Source: Engelhardtia mirabilis
GTDB taxonomy: Bacteria > Planctomycetota > UBA1135 > GCA-002686595
Assembly: GCF_007748095.1 (NCBI RefSeq)
Contig: NZ_CP036287.1
Location: 5,208,001-5,272,000 of the forward strand
DNA length: 64,000 nt
Direction: 5' to 3'
Part shown: piece after piece, positions 26,951-35,732 of the stretch
Layout: each line of letters starts with the position of its first letter
Position numbering within the stretch: position 1 is the first letter of the stretch
The notes under the pieces: generated by a model
Database searches by the model: none
The model's input: the letters and a program-made list of their open reading frames with translations, nothing else
What the model was told of the DNA's origin: nothing
Translations under genes and position numbers: made by a program

Positions 26951-27406
26951 ATGACCAGCCTCATCGACAGCCTCGAGCAGGAAAACGGCAAGTCGCACCT
27001 ACCGCCCGTCCGGGTCGGCGACACGGTCGAGGTCCACTACCTCATCCGTGAGGGCGACAAGGAGCGCGTGCAGCTCTTCATCGGCACCGTGATCCGCATC
27101 AACGGCCGCGGGATCCGCAAGGCGATCGTCGTGCGCCGCATCGTGCAGGGCGAGGGCGTCGAGCGCTCGTTCCCGCTGCACAGCCCGCGGGTCAAGGACG
27201 TGACCGTCGCCCGTCGCGGTAACGTGCGCCGCTCGAAGCTGTACTACCTGCGCGACCGCGTCGGCAAGGCCACTCGCGTCACGGAGAAGCTGGGCGAGAA
27301 GGCGCGCCGCGACAAGGATCGCGACGCCGCGTTCCGCGCCGAGATGGAAGCTGCAGCCGCCGCCCAGGCAGCCGCGGCCGAGGGGGGCGAAGGCGGAGAG
27401 GGCTGA
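26951..27406 (+). CDS. rplS: 50S ribosomal protein L19
   Basis: Structural protein at the 30S-50S interface. The core is complete: VGDTVEVHYLIREGDKERVQLFIGTVI, FPLHSPRVKDVTVARRGNVRRSKLYYLRDRVGKATRV. Family length is about 115; here 151, because a 30-residue tail rich in Ala, Glu and Gly (ending EGGEGGEG) follows KLGEKARRDKD. Such acidic/Ala tails also appear on S6 and L25 in this window. It is the second gene of the trmD-rplS unit. Confidence 0.96.
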   Translation: MTSLIDSLEQENGKSHLPPVRVGDTVEVHYLIREGDKERVQLFIGTVIRINGRGIRKAIVVRRIVQGEGVERSFPLHSPRVKDVTVARRGNVRRSKLYYLRDRVGKATRVTEKLGEKARRDKDRDAAFRAEMEAAAAAQAAAAEGGEGGEG

Positions 27407-27620
27407 GCCCACTTCCCACGCTCCACTGACCTAGACCACCTCCGCCCGTCGGCCCGCGCCCGCCGAGCTGCCCCGAGTGGCAGCCTCGAGCGGGCCGACA
27501 TCGAGTCCACCGAGGTCGCCCCAGGCCGCCGCCGCTCCTCCGCCCTAGCGGGGGGCGTGCGGCGTGCGCGCTTCCAGCGACCACCTCACCCGCCATCTGG
27601 GTACTGCCCTCCGGACCGCC

Positions 27621-30600
27621 ATGATCGAGAACATCGGTCGCTTCTACATTTCCATCGGGATCGCGCTGGTCGTGGCCCTGATCGCTCTGTTCGCGCCAGC
27701 CAAGACCTTCGAGCTCGGCCTCGACCTCCAGGGCGGCACGCGCTACGTGTTCGCCTTCGACTTCGAGAAGGAGCGCGAGCTCGGGAACATCGGGCCCAAC
27801 GAATCGCCCCAGCAGGTGATCCGCGAGACGATCGACATCATCTCGACCCGGGCCGACCCGGACGGAGTGCGCGAGCCGATCATCCGCCAAGAGGGCTTCG
27901 ACCGCGTGGTGGTCGAGCTCCCGGGTACGACCAACACCGAGGTCACGGCGCCGCCGAGCACGCTGCAGGAGCCGATCGACGCCAGCGCCTCGATCGAGCA
28001 GATCGTGATCGACGCCGCGACGGCTTCGCCCTTCCCGATCGGCGGCGGCAAGATCGAGATCGCCGGCGAGAAGATTCGCTACGACTCGCGGGGCGGGGCC
28101 CAGGGCAACGTCCTGTCCGGCATCCGCCGCGGCGAGGAGAGCACCACCCCCACTCAGCACGCTGCCGGCGCGCCGGTACGACTGGTGTCGGCGGACGCGA
28201 TCCTCAACGCCATCCAGAACCTGGGTGACCTGAGCTTCGAGATCGTCCTCGACGACAACACCTACTTGAGTGGGTCGGGCACCGACCTGACGCTCGAGCG
28301 CAAGAAGCTCGAGACCTGGCTGACCGCCAACCCCGGCGGCGACCTGCGCGAGTTCAACGCCCTCTCGGCCCAGGACGGCGGTCCCAACGAGCGCCTGCGC
28401 TGGCTGCCCGACAAGCGCAGCGACGTCTCCGACACCCGCACCCTGCTCCAGCGCGCGGTGCCTCTGCTGCGGACCGAGAACCACCCGGACTTCGCCGACA
28501 AGGACTGGCGCTTCGACGGGCAGAAGCTCGCGCGCGCCTACCCGTCGCCGGATCCGAGCCAGATGTCCTCGGACTGGGTCGTCAACTTCGAGTTCGACAG
28601 CGCCTACCACGCGTCCTTCGGCGCCTTCACCGAGACGTTCCTCGAGCGGCGCATGGCCGTCAATCTGAACGGCCAGGTCGAGGTCGCCCCGAACATCAAC
28701 AAGGCCATCTACGGCGTCGGCTTCATCGAGGGTCGCTACAAGTACGAGGAGGCCCAGTCCCTCGTCACCGTGCTGCGCTCCGGTTCCCTGCGGCTCAAGC
28801 CCGAGCTGCTCGCCGAGGAGCGAGTCGGCCCGACCCTGGGCGCGGAATACGTGGCGCGCGGCGGATACTCCGGCGCACTGGCGTTGGCCGGCGTCCTGGT
28901 CTTCATGGCCTGGTACTACCGCCGCCTGGGCATGTTCGCGGTGGTCAGCCTGCTCGCGAACATGGTCTTCCTGATGGGCGGCCTGGCCTTCCTGCGCCCG
29001 GCGATCACCCTTCCAGGCATCGCCGGCATCATCCTGACGATCGGTATGGCGGTCGACGCCAACATCCTGATCTTCGACCGGATCCGTGAAGAGCGCGACA
29101 ACGGTCGCAACGTCAAGCAGGCCGCGAAGAACGGTTTCGACAAGGCTTTCAGCGCCATCCTCGATGCCAACGTCACGACCTTCCTGACGGCTATGATCCT
29201 GAAGTTCGTGGCCACTGGACCGGTGCGCGGCTTCGCCAACACCCTGAGCATCGGCATCATCACCAGTGTCTTCAGCGCGCTGGTCGTGACGCGGGTCCTG
29301 GTGCACCGCTCGCTCGAGTCGGGCACCAAGGACTTCAAGGTAGGCACCTGGATGGTCGAGGCCGCCTACGACTGGATGGCCAAGCGCAAGGTCGCACTCG
29401 GATTGTCGATCACCGCTGTGACGGTGTCGCTGCTGATCTTCCTTGCGGCTCCCCGCGCGACCAAGTACGGGATCGACTTCCTCGGTGGTGCCACGGTGCA
29501 GTTCCGCACGGACTCGCCGCAGACGCCGGAGGCCATCCGCACCGCGGTTGCCGCCCTGCCCGGATACGTCTCCGGTGCGACCATCAAGCCGGTGGTTTCC
29601 TCGAGCACCGACGGTCGTTACACCGAGTTCCGCGCCGTGTTCAAGGTCGACCCTGACATGGTCGACGCCGATGGCGGCGCGGAGCAGGAGTTCAAGGCCG
29701 AGATCGAGACCGGGCTGGTGGACCTGCTTCAGAAGGGCCCGATCGATCTGGAGCTAGTCGGAGCCGACAACTTGGGTGTCGACTTGCACCTGTACTTCGG
29801 TGAGGGTCACCCCGCGGCGGACGTCGCGGCGGCCCTGACCCTCGCGGGGATCGTCGACCCTCAGGTCGCAGAGGATCCGACCCGCCCCGACACCTTCGAG
29901 GTGACCGGGCGCATCGCCGCAGGCTCGGACACCACGGGGCTGATGCTTTCGATCGAGCAGGCCTTTGTTGGCCAGCAGGACAGCACCGGCCTGGGCTACA
30001 CCATGCCGGTGGCGGTCTCCGACTCGAGCCTGGTCGGCGCGCAAGTCGTCGGTGACCTACGCGACAAGGCCATCCTGGCGCTCCTCGTGAGTCTGTTCGC
30101 GATCGTGATGTACATCCGAGTGCGATTCGCGGACTACGCCTACGGCTTTGCCGCGGTGACCGCTCTGATCCACGACGTGACCATCACCCTCGGGATGTTG
30201 GTCCTGGCCAACTGGGTGGGCCTGATCAGTGCGGAGATCGACCTCCCCATGATCGCCGCGTTCCTGACGATCATCGGTTACTCCTTGAACGACACGATCG
30301 TCGTGTTCGACCGAGTGCGGGAGAACATTCCGCGCGTCGAAGGCAGCCTGGGCGATGTGTTGAACAAGTCCATCAACCAGACCCTGTCGCGGACGATTCT
30401 GACCTCGGCCACGACCCTGATGGCTGTGCTGGTGCTGTTCGCGTTCAACGTGGGCACGGGGAACACCCTGGAGGGCTTCTCCTTCGCCATGGCTTGCGGC
30501 GTGTTCGTCGGTACCTACTCGTCGATCTTCATCGCCAGCCCGCTGCTGCTCTTCTTCGAGGACTACGCCGACAAGCGCGCCGCGAAGCACGCGGAGCGGG

Positions 30601-30644
30601 AGCGGCTCGAGGGCGGCCGATCGGCGGCCAAGGTCACCAGCTGA
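27621..30644 (+). CDS. secDF: SecD-SecF fusion protein translocase subunit
   Basis: Proton-driven auxiliary of the Sec translocon that pulls exported proteins outward. One 1007-residue chain joins SecD and SecF. The SecD half starts with a transmembrane helix (residues 8-25), the conserved FELGLDLQGGTRYVF, a large periplasmic domain, and a five-helix block from about residue 413 with AVDANILIFDRIREE. The SecF half starts near residue 584 (KYGIDFLGGATVQFRTD) and repeats the block with GYSLNDTIVVFDRVREN near residue 880. Fused SecDF is known in several phyla. The ATG at 27621 precedes the first helix; a GTG at 27564 is possible. Confidence 0.95.
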   Translation: MIENIGRFYISIGIALVVALIALFAPAKTFELGLDLQGGTRYVFAFDFEKERELGNIGPNESPQQVIRETIDIISTRADPDGVREPIIRQEGFDRVVVELPGTTNTEVTAPPSTLQEPIDASASIEQIVIDAATASPFPIGGGKIEIAGEKIRYDSRGGAQGNVLSGIRRGEESTTPTQHAAGAPVRLVSADAILNAIQNLGDLSFEIVLDDNTYLSGSGTDLTLERKKLETWLTANPGGDLREFNALSAQDGGPNERLRWLPDKRSDVSDTRTLLQRAVPLLRTENHPDFADKDWRFDGQKLARAYPSPDPSQMSSDWVVNFEFDSAYHASFGAFTETFLERRMAVNLNGQVEVAPNINKAIYGVGFIEGRYKYEEAQSLVTVLRSGSLRLKPELLAEERVGPTLGAEYVARGGYSGALALAGVLVFMAWYYRRLGMFAVVSLLANMVFLMGGLAFLRPAITLPGIAGIILTIGMAVDANILIFDRIREERDNGRNVKQAAKNGFDKAFSAILDANVTTFLTAMILKFVATGPVRGFANTLSIGIITSVFSALVVTRVLVHRSLESGTKDFKVGTWMVEAAYDWMAKRKVALGLSITAVTVSLLIFLAAPRATKYGIDFLGGATVQFRTDSPQTPEAIRTAVAALPGYVSGATIKPVVSSSTDGRYTEFRAVFKVDPDMVDADGGAEQEFKAEIETGLVDLLQKGPIDLELVGADNLGVDLHLYFGEGHPAADVAAALTLAGIVDPQVAEDPTRPDTFEVTGRIAAGSDTTGLMLSIEQAFVGQQDSTGLGYTMPVAVSDSSLVGAQVVGDLRDKAILALLVSLFAIVMYIRVRFADYAYGFAAVTALIHDVTITLGMLVLANWVGLISAEIDLPMIAAFLTIIGYSLNDTIVVFDRVRENIPRVEGSLGDVLNKSINQTLSRTILTSATTLMAVLVLFAFNVGTGNTLEGFSFAMACGVFVGTYSSIFIASPLLLFFEDYADKRAAKHAERERLEGGRSAAKVTS

Positions 30645-30657
30645 GGTTGGTCCTCTA

Positions 30658-31248
30658 GTGCTGCGAGCCGCGCTGCTCTTCGTTCTCAGTCTGGCCGTCG
30701 GCGGCCTGCTCTGGATCGAATGGACGCGCGGCTCGCTGCCGTTCGGCGAGCTCCCGTGGGCCAGGGTGGAGGCGATCGGGCCGTCCGAAGACCAATCGCT
30801 CCAGATCGAGGAGAAGCTCCCGGGGCCGGATTGGGGTCGGGTTGTCGTGCGAGCGAGCACCGGCCGACCGCTGGTGCCGGTGGAGTCCGAGACCCAGGCC
30901 TTGCCCGTCGACGGGAGCTCACCTGCAGGGCAGCCCAGCCCTGCCAAGCTCGACGAGGGTCCCGTGGCCCCGCTTTGGTCGAGCGGGGATTCCAGCAATG
31001 GCGACGAGTCCTTCGAGGAAGCGCCACCCGCTTGGATCCCGCCGCAGCAGGCGCAGGACGTTGATAAGGCGGTCCCCGACGGAAGCTCACTGAGCAAGGT
31101 CGTCTACAACCACTACGGTCACGTGAACGACAAGCTCGTGCGCCAAATCGCCGACTACAACGGCGTGGATGACCCGGACCACGTCCGCGCCGGGCAGGTG
31201 CTGCGACTGCCGCCCCTCGAGCGGCTCGAGCGGCTCGAGCGCCCCTGA
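30658..31248 (+). CDS. Membrane-anchored LysM-domain protein
   Basis: A 196-residue protein with one N-terminal membrane segment (about residues 2-20), a Pro/Ser-rich linker of about 100 residues, and a C-terminal LysM-like module: SLSKVVYNHYGHVNDKLVRQIADYNGVDDPDHVRAGQVLRLP. LysM binds GlcNAc-containing glycans, mostly peptidoglycan, so it probably sits in the periplasm anchored to the inner membrane. It ends with LERLERLERP repeats. The GTG start is 13 bases after the secDF stop, so it may share that transcript. Confidence 0.72.
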   Translation: MLRAALLFVLSLAVGGLLWIEWTRGSLPFGELPWARVEAIGPSEDQSLQIEEKLPGPDWGRVVVRASTGRPLVPVESETQALPVDGSSPAGQPSPAKLDEGPVAPLWSSGDSSNGDESFEEAPPAWIPPQQAQDVDKAVPDGSSLSKVVYNHYGHVNDKLVRQIADYNGVDDPDHVRAGQVLRLPPLERLERLERP

Positions 31249-31264
31249 GACGGAGCGAGGCGGA

Positions 31265-32605
31265 CTACTCCGCGAGATCGCCCGAGTAGTAGCGCTCGAC
31301 CGCAGGCTCGAGCACGTTGATCACCACGTTGGGCCCCGCCCGACGGCGCAGGTTGCCCAGTTCGCGGTCGGGCACGCGCGCGCGCAGTAGGGTCCCGCGC
31401 ACCGCGTCGTGGGACTCGTCGAGGATCGCCGCAGCCTGGCGCAGGATCGCCAACGAGGCCCCCGAAGTGAACGGCACTTCGATCTCGACCAGGGCCGAGC
31501 GTCGATCGAGCCGATCGGCGACCAGACTCGTCAGCTCGTCGACACCCGCTCCCGTGTAGGCCGAGACCAGCACGTGTTGCTCGTCACGGTCCCTGGCCAA
31601 CAGGCGCGCGTGCAGCGGATCGCGGCACTGGTCGATCTTGTTGAGCACCAGGATCTGATCACGGTGCGTCGCCCCCGAATCGAGTACGACCTCGTCCACC
31701 GCCGCGAGGAAGTCGGGAGCATCCGGGTGAGAGGCGTCGACCACGTGCAGCAGGAGGTCCACGTTGAGGGCTTCCTCGAGCGTTGCGTGGAACGAGGCCA
31801 CCAGGTGGTGGGGCAGGCGCCGCAGGAAGCCGACCGTATCCGTCAGCAGCACTTCGCGTCCGTCCCCCAGCTTCCAGCGACGGGTGCGGGTGTCGAGGGT
31901 CGCGAAGAGCATGTCCTCCGCCAGGACATCGGACCCCGTCAGCCGATTGAGCAGGGTCGACTTTCCGGCGTTCGTGTAACCGATCAGGCCGATGGTGAAG
32001 CGCTCGGCGCGCGAGACCACCTGGCGGCGCTTGCGGCGCTCGATCTCGTGGAGCTGCTCGCGCAGGTCGTGGATGCGCTTGTTGATCAGTCGCCGGTCGG
32101 TCTCGAGCTGGGTCTCGCCTGGACCGCGCGTGCCGATCGCGCCCTCGGTTCGTTCCAGGTGGGTCCACATGCGACGCAAGCGGGGCATGAGGTATTCGTG
32201 TTGCGCCAGCTCGACCTGCAGGCTCGCCTGGCGTGTCTGTGCGCGCCGGGCGAAGATGTCGAGAATCAGCTCCGAGCGGTCGATGATCCGCACGCCCCAG
32301 GCCTTCTCGAGGTTGCGCCCCTGGGCCGGGCTCAGGTCGTTGTCGACGACCACCGCATCCGGCTTGTACTGGTCGATGGCCTCCTTGACCTCGAGCACCT
32401 TGCCGCTGCCGAGCAGGGTGGCTGCGATTGCCTTCTGGCGGCGCTGGAAGATCCCCTCCCCCACCACTTCACTCCCGGCGGCCTGGATCAAGCCACGGGC
32501 CTCGGTCAGGGGTCCCTCGGTCTCTTCTGGGAAGTCGGGGAAGAGGACGCCGCAGACAATGACTCGCTCCCGCGGGGCGCGGTTCGCGTGGGGTTCTCGA
32601 CTCAC
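31265..32605 (-). CDS. hflX: GTPase HflX
   Basis: Ribosome-associated GTPase that splits stalled ribosomes, notably under heat stress. The 446-residue protein has the HflX N-terminal domain (ATLLGSGKVLEVKEAIDQYKPD, DNDLSPAQGRNLE), the linker GAIGTRGPGETQLETDRR, then a G domain with G1 GYTNAGKST, G3 DTVGF and G4 NKID. A C-terminal region follows. The GTG at 32605 overlaps the nadB stop as GTGA; a much longer open frame upstream lies inside nadB and is spurious. It is convergent with the LysM gene, 16 bp away. Confidence 0.94.
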   Translation of the reverse strand: MSREPHANRAPRERVIVCGVLFPDFPEETEGPLTEARGLIQAAGSEVVGEGIFQRRQKAIAATLLGSGKVLEVKEAIDQYKPDAVVVDNDLSPAQGRNLEKAWGVRIIDRSELILDIFARRAQTRQASLQVELAQHEYLMPRLRRMWTHLERTEGAIGTRGPGETQLETDRRLINKRIHDLREQLHEIERRKRRQVVSRAERFTIGLIGYTNAGKSTLLNRLTGSDVLAEDMLFATLDTRTRRWKLGDGREVLLTDTVGFLRRLPHHLVASFHATLEEALNVDLLLHVVDASHPDAPDFLAAVDEVVLDSGATHRDQILVLNKIDQCRDPLHARLLARDRDEQHVLVSAYTGAGVDELTSLVADRLDRRSALVEIEVPFTSGASLAILRQAAAILDESHDAVRGTLLRARVPDRELGNLRRRAGPNVVINVLEPAVERYYSGDLAE

Positions 32606-34314
32606 GCTATCGACGCCTTGCTCGCTTCGGCCGACCGCGGCATGCGGGTCAGGGAGAGACCTTCGATCTTGTCCGGCCCCCCCAAGGCGCGCAGCTCCGA
32701 ATGGGCGCACCAGGCCTCGTCGGTTTGGGGGAAGTCGCTGCGGAAGTGCACGCCCCGCGATTCGCGGCGAGCCAAGGCGGCGACGACGGAGAGACGGGCA
32801 ACACTCAACATGTTCAGCAGCTCCCAGGTGGCTCGAGATGGCGGAGCCAGGGCCGCAACCGCGCGGGTCCACAGATCGATCTTGGGTAGGGCATCGAGCA
32901 GCTTGGCACCATCTCGGACGACGCCCATCTGGCGCCACATGAGTGACTTGAGGGAGTAGGTGACGTCTTGGATGTTGACCGCGACATCCGACTGGCAGCG
33001 CTCGTCGACCGCGGCGACCTGTCGGATTGCACCCCGGCGAACGTCCTCGACCGACGCGGCGGCGGCGCGGCCCAGGCGATAGCCCAGCACCAGCCCCTCC
33101 AGTAGTGAATTCGAAGCCAAGCGGTTGGCCCCGTGCAGGCCGGTGCTCGCGCACTCCCCGACCGCCCAGAGTCCATTGACGTCCGTGCGACCGTCGGCGT
33201 CGACCTTGATGCCGCCGACCATGTAGTGCAGACCGGGCCGAACGGGGATCGGATCGCGGGCGATGTCGATCCCGAACAGGCGACAGGTGCGGCTGATCGA
33301 GGGGAAGAGAACGTGGCTGTCGCCCTCGACGTTCGAGAGGTCCAGATAGACGCTCGTGTCGTCCGTCGCGACCATCGTCTCGAAGACCGCCCGGCTGACG
33401 ACGTCTCTGGGTGCGAGCTCAGCGTCCGGGTGAGCGTCGAGCATGAAGCGTCGCCCGTTTCGATCGCGCAGCTGCCCGCCCGCGCCGCGCACGATCTCGC
33501 TGACGAGCACTCGGGCCGCGCCGGCGATGTAGAGGCAGGTCGGGTGGAACTGAAAGAACTCCGGATCGCGGATCGTAGCCCCAGCGCGGAAGGCCAAGGC
33601 GACGCCGTCGCCGGTCGCGATGACCGGGTTGGTCGTTTCCCGATAGAGCTGACCCGCTCCCCCGGTCGCGAGGATCACTTGTCCCGCGGTGAACCCCACC
33701 CGATCCCCCTGGCCGTTCTCGGCGAGCACACCGCAAACGCGGCCGTTCTCGTCGAACAGCAGGTCGATGGCGTAGGTATTGCCGAAGGCGGTCACACGCG
33801 GGTGCGACTCGATCGCGGTGAGCAGCGTGCGCTGAATCTCGAGGCCGGTGGCATCGCCGAGAGCGTGCAACACTCGCGGGTGGCTGTGGCCGCCCTCCCG
33901 ACCCAGGGCTAGGTCGCCTTGGCGCGTTCGATCGAATCGCGCGCCCCAGTGCTGGAGCCGACGAATCGCATCCGGACCACCAGAGACGACGTCCCGCACC
34001 ACTTCCGGATCAGACAGACCGCAACCAACCAGACACGTGTCCGCCACATGGGAGTCGAGACTGTCCGATGCGCTCAGCACCGCAGCCACCCCACCCTGGG
34101 CGTAGCGCGTGTTGGACTCGGAGAGACCCGATTTCGAAAGCACAGCGACGGCCGCGCCTTCGTCTCCGGCAGAAAGGGCCGCGCAGCAGCCCGCAGCGCC
34201 GCTACCCAGGACCACGCAGTCGAAGCGATAGAGGGGGACCTCCGTCAGCCTGAACCCCTGAAGAGCACGGGGAACCGTCGGTTGGTCGGCGATCGAGGGC
34301 AGGGGATCCATCAT
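32602..34314 (-). CDS. nadB: L-aspartate oxidase
   Basis: Oxidises L-aspartate to iminoaspartate, first step of de novo NAD synthesis. The 570-residue flavoprotein shows the FAD dinucleotide motif VVLGSGAAGCCAAL near residue 38, SNTRYAQGGVAAV, the active-site region GREGGHSHPRVLHALGDATG, QFHPTCLYI, and the C-terminal FAD segment GLWAVGECASTGLHGANRLASNSLLEGLV. The last 100 residues form the helical domain of the family. nadA and nadC are not in the window. Two ATG codons in a row (34312 and 34309) leave a one-codon doubt about the start. Confidence 0.95.
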   Translation of the reverse strand: MMDPLPSIADQPTVPRALQGFRLTEVPLYRFDCVVLGSGAAGCCAALSAGDEGAAVAVLSKSGLSESNTRYAQGGVAAVLSASDSLDSHVADTCLVGCGLSDPEVVRDVVSGGPDAIRRLQHWGARFDRTRQGDLALGREGGHSHPRVLHALGDATGLEIQRTLLTAIESHPRVTAFGNTYAIDLLFDENGRVCGVLAENGQGDRVGFTAGQVILATGGAGQLYRETTNPVIATGDGVALAFRAGATIRDPEFFQFHPTCLYIAGAARVLVSEIVRGAGGQLRDRNGRRFMLDAHPDAELAPRDVVSRAVFETMVATDDTSVYLDLSNVEGDSHVLFPSISRTCRLFGIDIARDPIPVRPGLHYMVGGIKVDADGRTDVNGLWAVGECASTGLHGANRLASNSLLEGLVLGYRLGRAAAASVEDVRRGAIRQVAAVDERCQSDVAVNIQDVTYSLKSLMWRQMGVVRDGAKLLDALPKIDLWTRAVAALAPPSRATWELLNMLSVARLSVVAALARRESRGVHFRSDFPQTDEAWCAHSELRALGGPDKIEGLSLTRMPRSAEASKASIA

Positions 34315-34610
34315 CGGAGGGTGCCGAGGGAGCCCGGCGGGCGGTCATCTTAGGTCCGCATGGGTCAGCGCAGCAGGGTCGGCCCGCTACCCCTGAAGGA
34401 AGATCACCTCTAGGAGTGGCGTTAGGGAAAAGGTCGGTTTGCCCCTTGTTCGCCTCCAAGGTTCGGGGTACGTTCGCCCGCCTACAGAGCCCTCTGTCCC
34501 TCCAGTCAGCGGACTCACCGAATCTCGAGTCGGGCGACGACCGGCGCCGCGGGCCATCCGCGGCCAGCCATCGCCCGCGACCTCGACCAGATCAAGCAAG
34601 GGGTTCCAGG
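34315..34610. other. Divergent intergenic region before the micropeptide gene
   Basis: No conserved coding sequence. It should contain the nadB promoter (minus) and the promoter of the plus-strand micropeptide unit; GTTC repeats at 34446-34475 are annotated separately. Confidence 0.4.
34446..34475 (+). promoter_or_regulatory. GTTC repeats over a promoter-like element (candidate LexA box)
   Basis: GTTC occurs three times in 28 bases: 34448-34451, 34461-34464 and 34472-34475. The last two form GTTC-N7-GTTC, the LexA box known from alphaproteobacteria. TTGTTC (34446-34451) and TACGTT (34469-34474), 17 bp apart, could be weak -35 and -10 boxes that the repeats would cover. What box this organism's LexA binds is unknown, so the call is tentative. 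Confidence 0.4.
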
Positions 34611-34697
34611 ATGGTCCAACGAATCGAAGAGCGCCTCGGAGAGGCGCTTAGCCTCGCCTTCTTCGGCGTCCTCGTCGCCAGCACCTTCGTGATCTGA
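34611..34697 (+). CDS. Predicted 28-residue membrane micropeptide (possible SOS-induced)
   Basis: A short frame reads a charged amphipathic start (MVQRIEERLGEAL) followed by a hydrophobic segment (SLAFFGVLVASTFVI) long enough for one membrane helix. An AAGGGG ribosome site ends 7 bases before the ATG. The TGA stop is the first triplet of a perfect hairpin, so the unit looks complete: box, ribosome site, frame, terminator. It lies 275 bp upstream of lexA on the same strand behind GTTC-N7-GTTC. Known SOS micropeptides such as SidA (29 residues, Caulobacter division inhibitor) and TisB (29 residues, E. coli) have this size and topology; no sequence homology is claimed. The frame extends upstream, but that part is not convincing. 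Confidence 0.4.
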   Translation: MVQRIEERLGEALSLAFFGVLVASTFVI

Positions 34698-34716
34698 TCC
34701 TCTCCCGAGAGGATCA
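34695..34716 (+). terminator. Hairpin at the micropeptide stop codon
   Basis: TGATCCTCT (34695-34703), loop CCCG, AGAGGATCA (34708-34716) form a perfect nine-pair stem. It starts at the stop codon of the micropeptide. There is no T tract, so intrinsic termination is likely but not certain. Confidence 0.5.
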
Positions 34717-34919
34717 GCCAACGGTGTCGACGGCAGAGCCGAAGAAGACCGCAGCAACGCTGCACAGGACCCAGGGCGAGAATGCCGCTGGGTTCTGCAA
34801 TTCGTTCGACGACCCCCGCATCTGCCTACCCCACCAGGAAGTCGACCGCTGACTCCAGCAAGACTCCGGTCCGGAAACGGCGCCCACCTGCCGACTCGGC
34901 GAGTAGATGCCAACCTCAA

Positions 34920-34945
34920 CGAGTGTCCATCCACACGAACACTCG
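34920..34945 (+). promoter_or_regulatory. Candidate lexA operator (inverted repeat)
   Basis: CGAGTGT at 34920-34926 and its exact reverse complement ACACTCG at 34939-34945 are separated by 12 bases, with a nested GTGT/ACAC pair. The site ends 26 bases before the lexA ATG, where an autoregulatory LexA operator would be expected. An 11-C run (34946-34956) follows it directly. Confidence 0.45.
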
Positions 34946-34971
34946 CCCCCCCCCCCAAAAGCTGATCCCCT

Positions 34972-35598
34972 ATGGCAACCCTCCCCCCCCTCACTCGACG
35001 CCAGCGACAGATCCTCGACTTCTTTGCGAAGTACACCACCGAGAACGGGATCAGCCCCACGCTTGAGGAGGTCGCCCAGGAGTTCGGCCTCAACAAGGTC
35101 ACCATCTTCGGACACGTAGCCGAGCTAGAACGCAAGGGAGTCCTCGTGCGCGCTGCGCCCGGAATCTCCCGCGGGCTCCGGATCGTCGACCCTGATGACG
35201 TCGCCCCTTCCACCGATGATCAGATTCCGATCATCGGCCGAATCGCAGCAGGCTCACCCGTCGCGACCATCGAGGACCCGGAAACGTTCAGCATCAGGGA
35301 CTGGATCCCCAGTGGGGCCGATGTCTACGCCCTCCGAGTCCAAGGCAACTCCATGATCGAGGACGGTATCCACGACGGCGACCTCGTCATGGTCGAGAAG
35401 TGCTCTTCCGCGCCCGATGGTGCGACCGTGGTCGCCGTCCTGCCCGGCGAAGAAGCGACCCTGAAGCGCCTCTTCCGCACCAAATCCGGCTTCCGCCTGG
35501 AGCCCGCCAACGCATCCATGGAGCCGATCTACACACCTCACCTCGAGATCCGAGGTGTCGTCCTCGGCGTCATGCGGCGCTACGGTCGGCGAAGCTGA
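34972..35598 (+). CDS. lexA: LexA-type SOS repressor
   Basis: Represses DNA-damage genes and cleaves itself when RecA filaments form. The 208-residue protein has the winged-helix N terminus TRRQRQILDFFAKYTTENGISPTLEEVAQEFGL and an S24 peptidase C terminus. The cleavage site Ala-Gly is in GRIAAGSP (near residue 88), the catalytic Ser in QGNSMIEDGIHDGD and the catalytic Lys in EEATLKRL. Length matches the family (about 200). The recognition helix differs from E. coli, so its box cannot be assumed. No dnaE2/imuB genes are near. Insertion sequence debris starts 130 bp downstream. Confidence 0.95.
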   Translation: MATLPPLTRRQRQILDFFAKYTTENGISPTLEEVAQEFGLNKVTIFGHVAELERKGVLVRAAPGISRGLRIVDPDDVAPSTDDQIPIIGRIAAGSPVATIEDPETFSIRDWIPSGADVYALRVQGNSMIEDGIHDGDLVMVEKCSSAPDGATVVAVLPGEEATLKRLFRTKSGFRLEPANASMEPIYTPHLEIRGVVLGVMRRYGRRS

Positions 35599-35732
35599 GC
35601 GACGCCTCGACCGAGCCAAGCGGGTGATTCGAGCATCGCTAGCCTGGGAATTCGCCCTTTTGAAAGGCCATTTGCCGGGGTCAGAAGGGGCGCCTTCCCA
35701 GAGTTAAGAACCGGCGATGGTGCCGAGAGGCA

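Noticed and set aside
32606..33154. Long N-terminal extension of HflX
   Set aside because: It lies inside nadB in another frame and has no HflX similarity; the GTGA overlap at 32602-32605 gives a normal-length protein.
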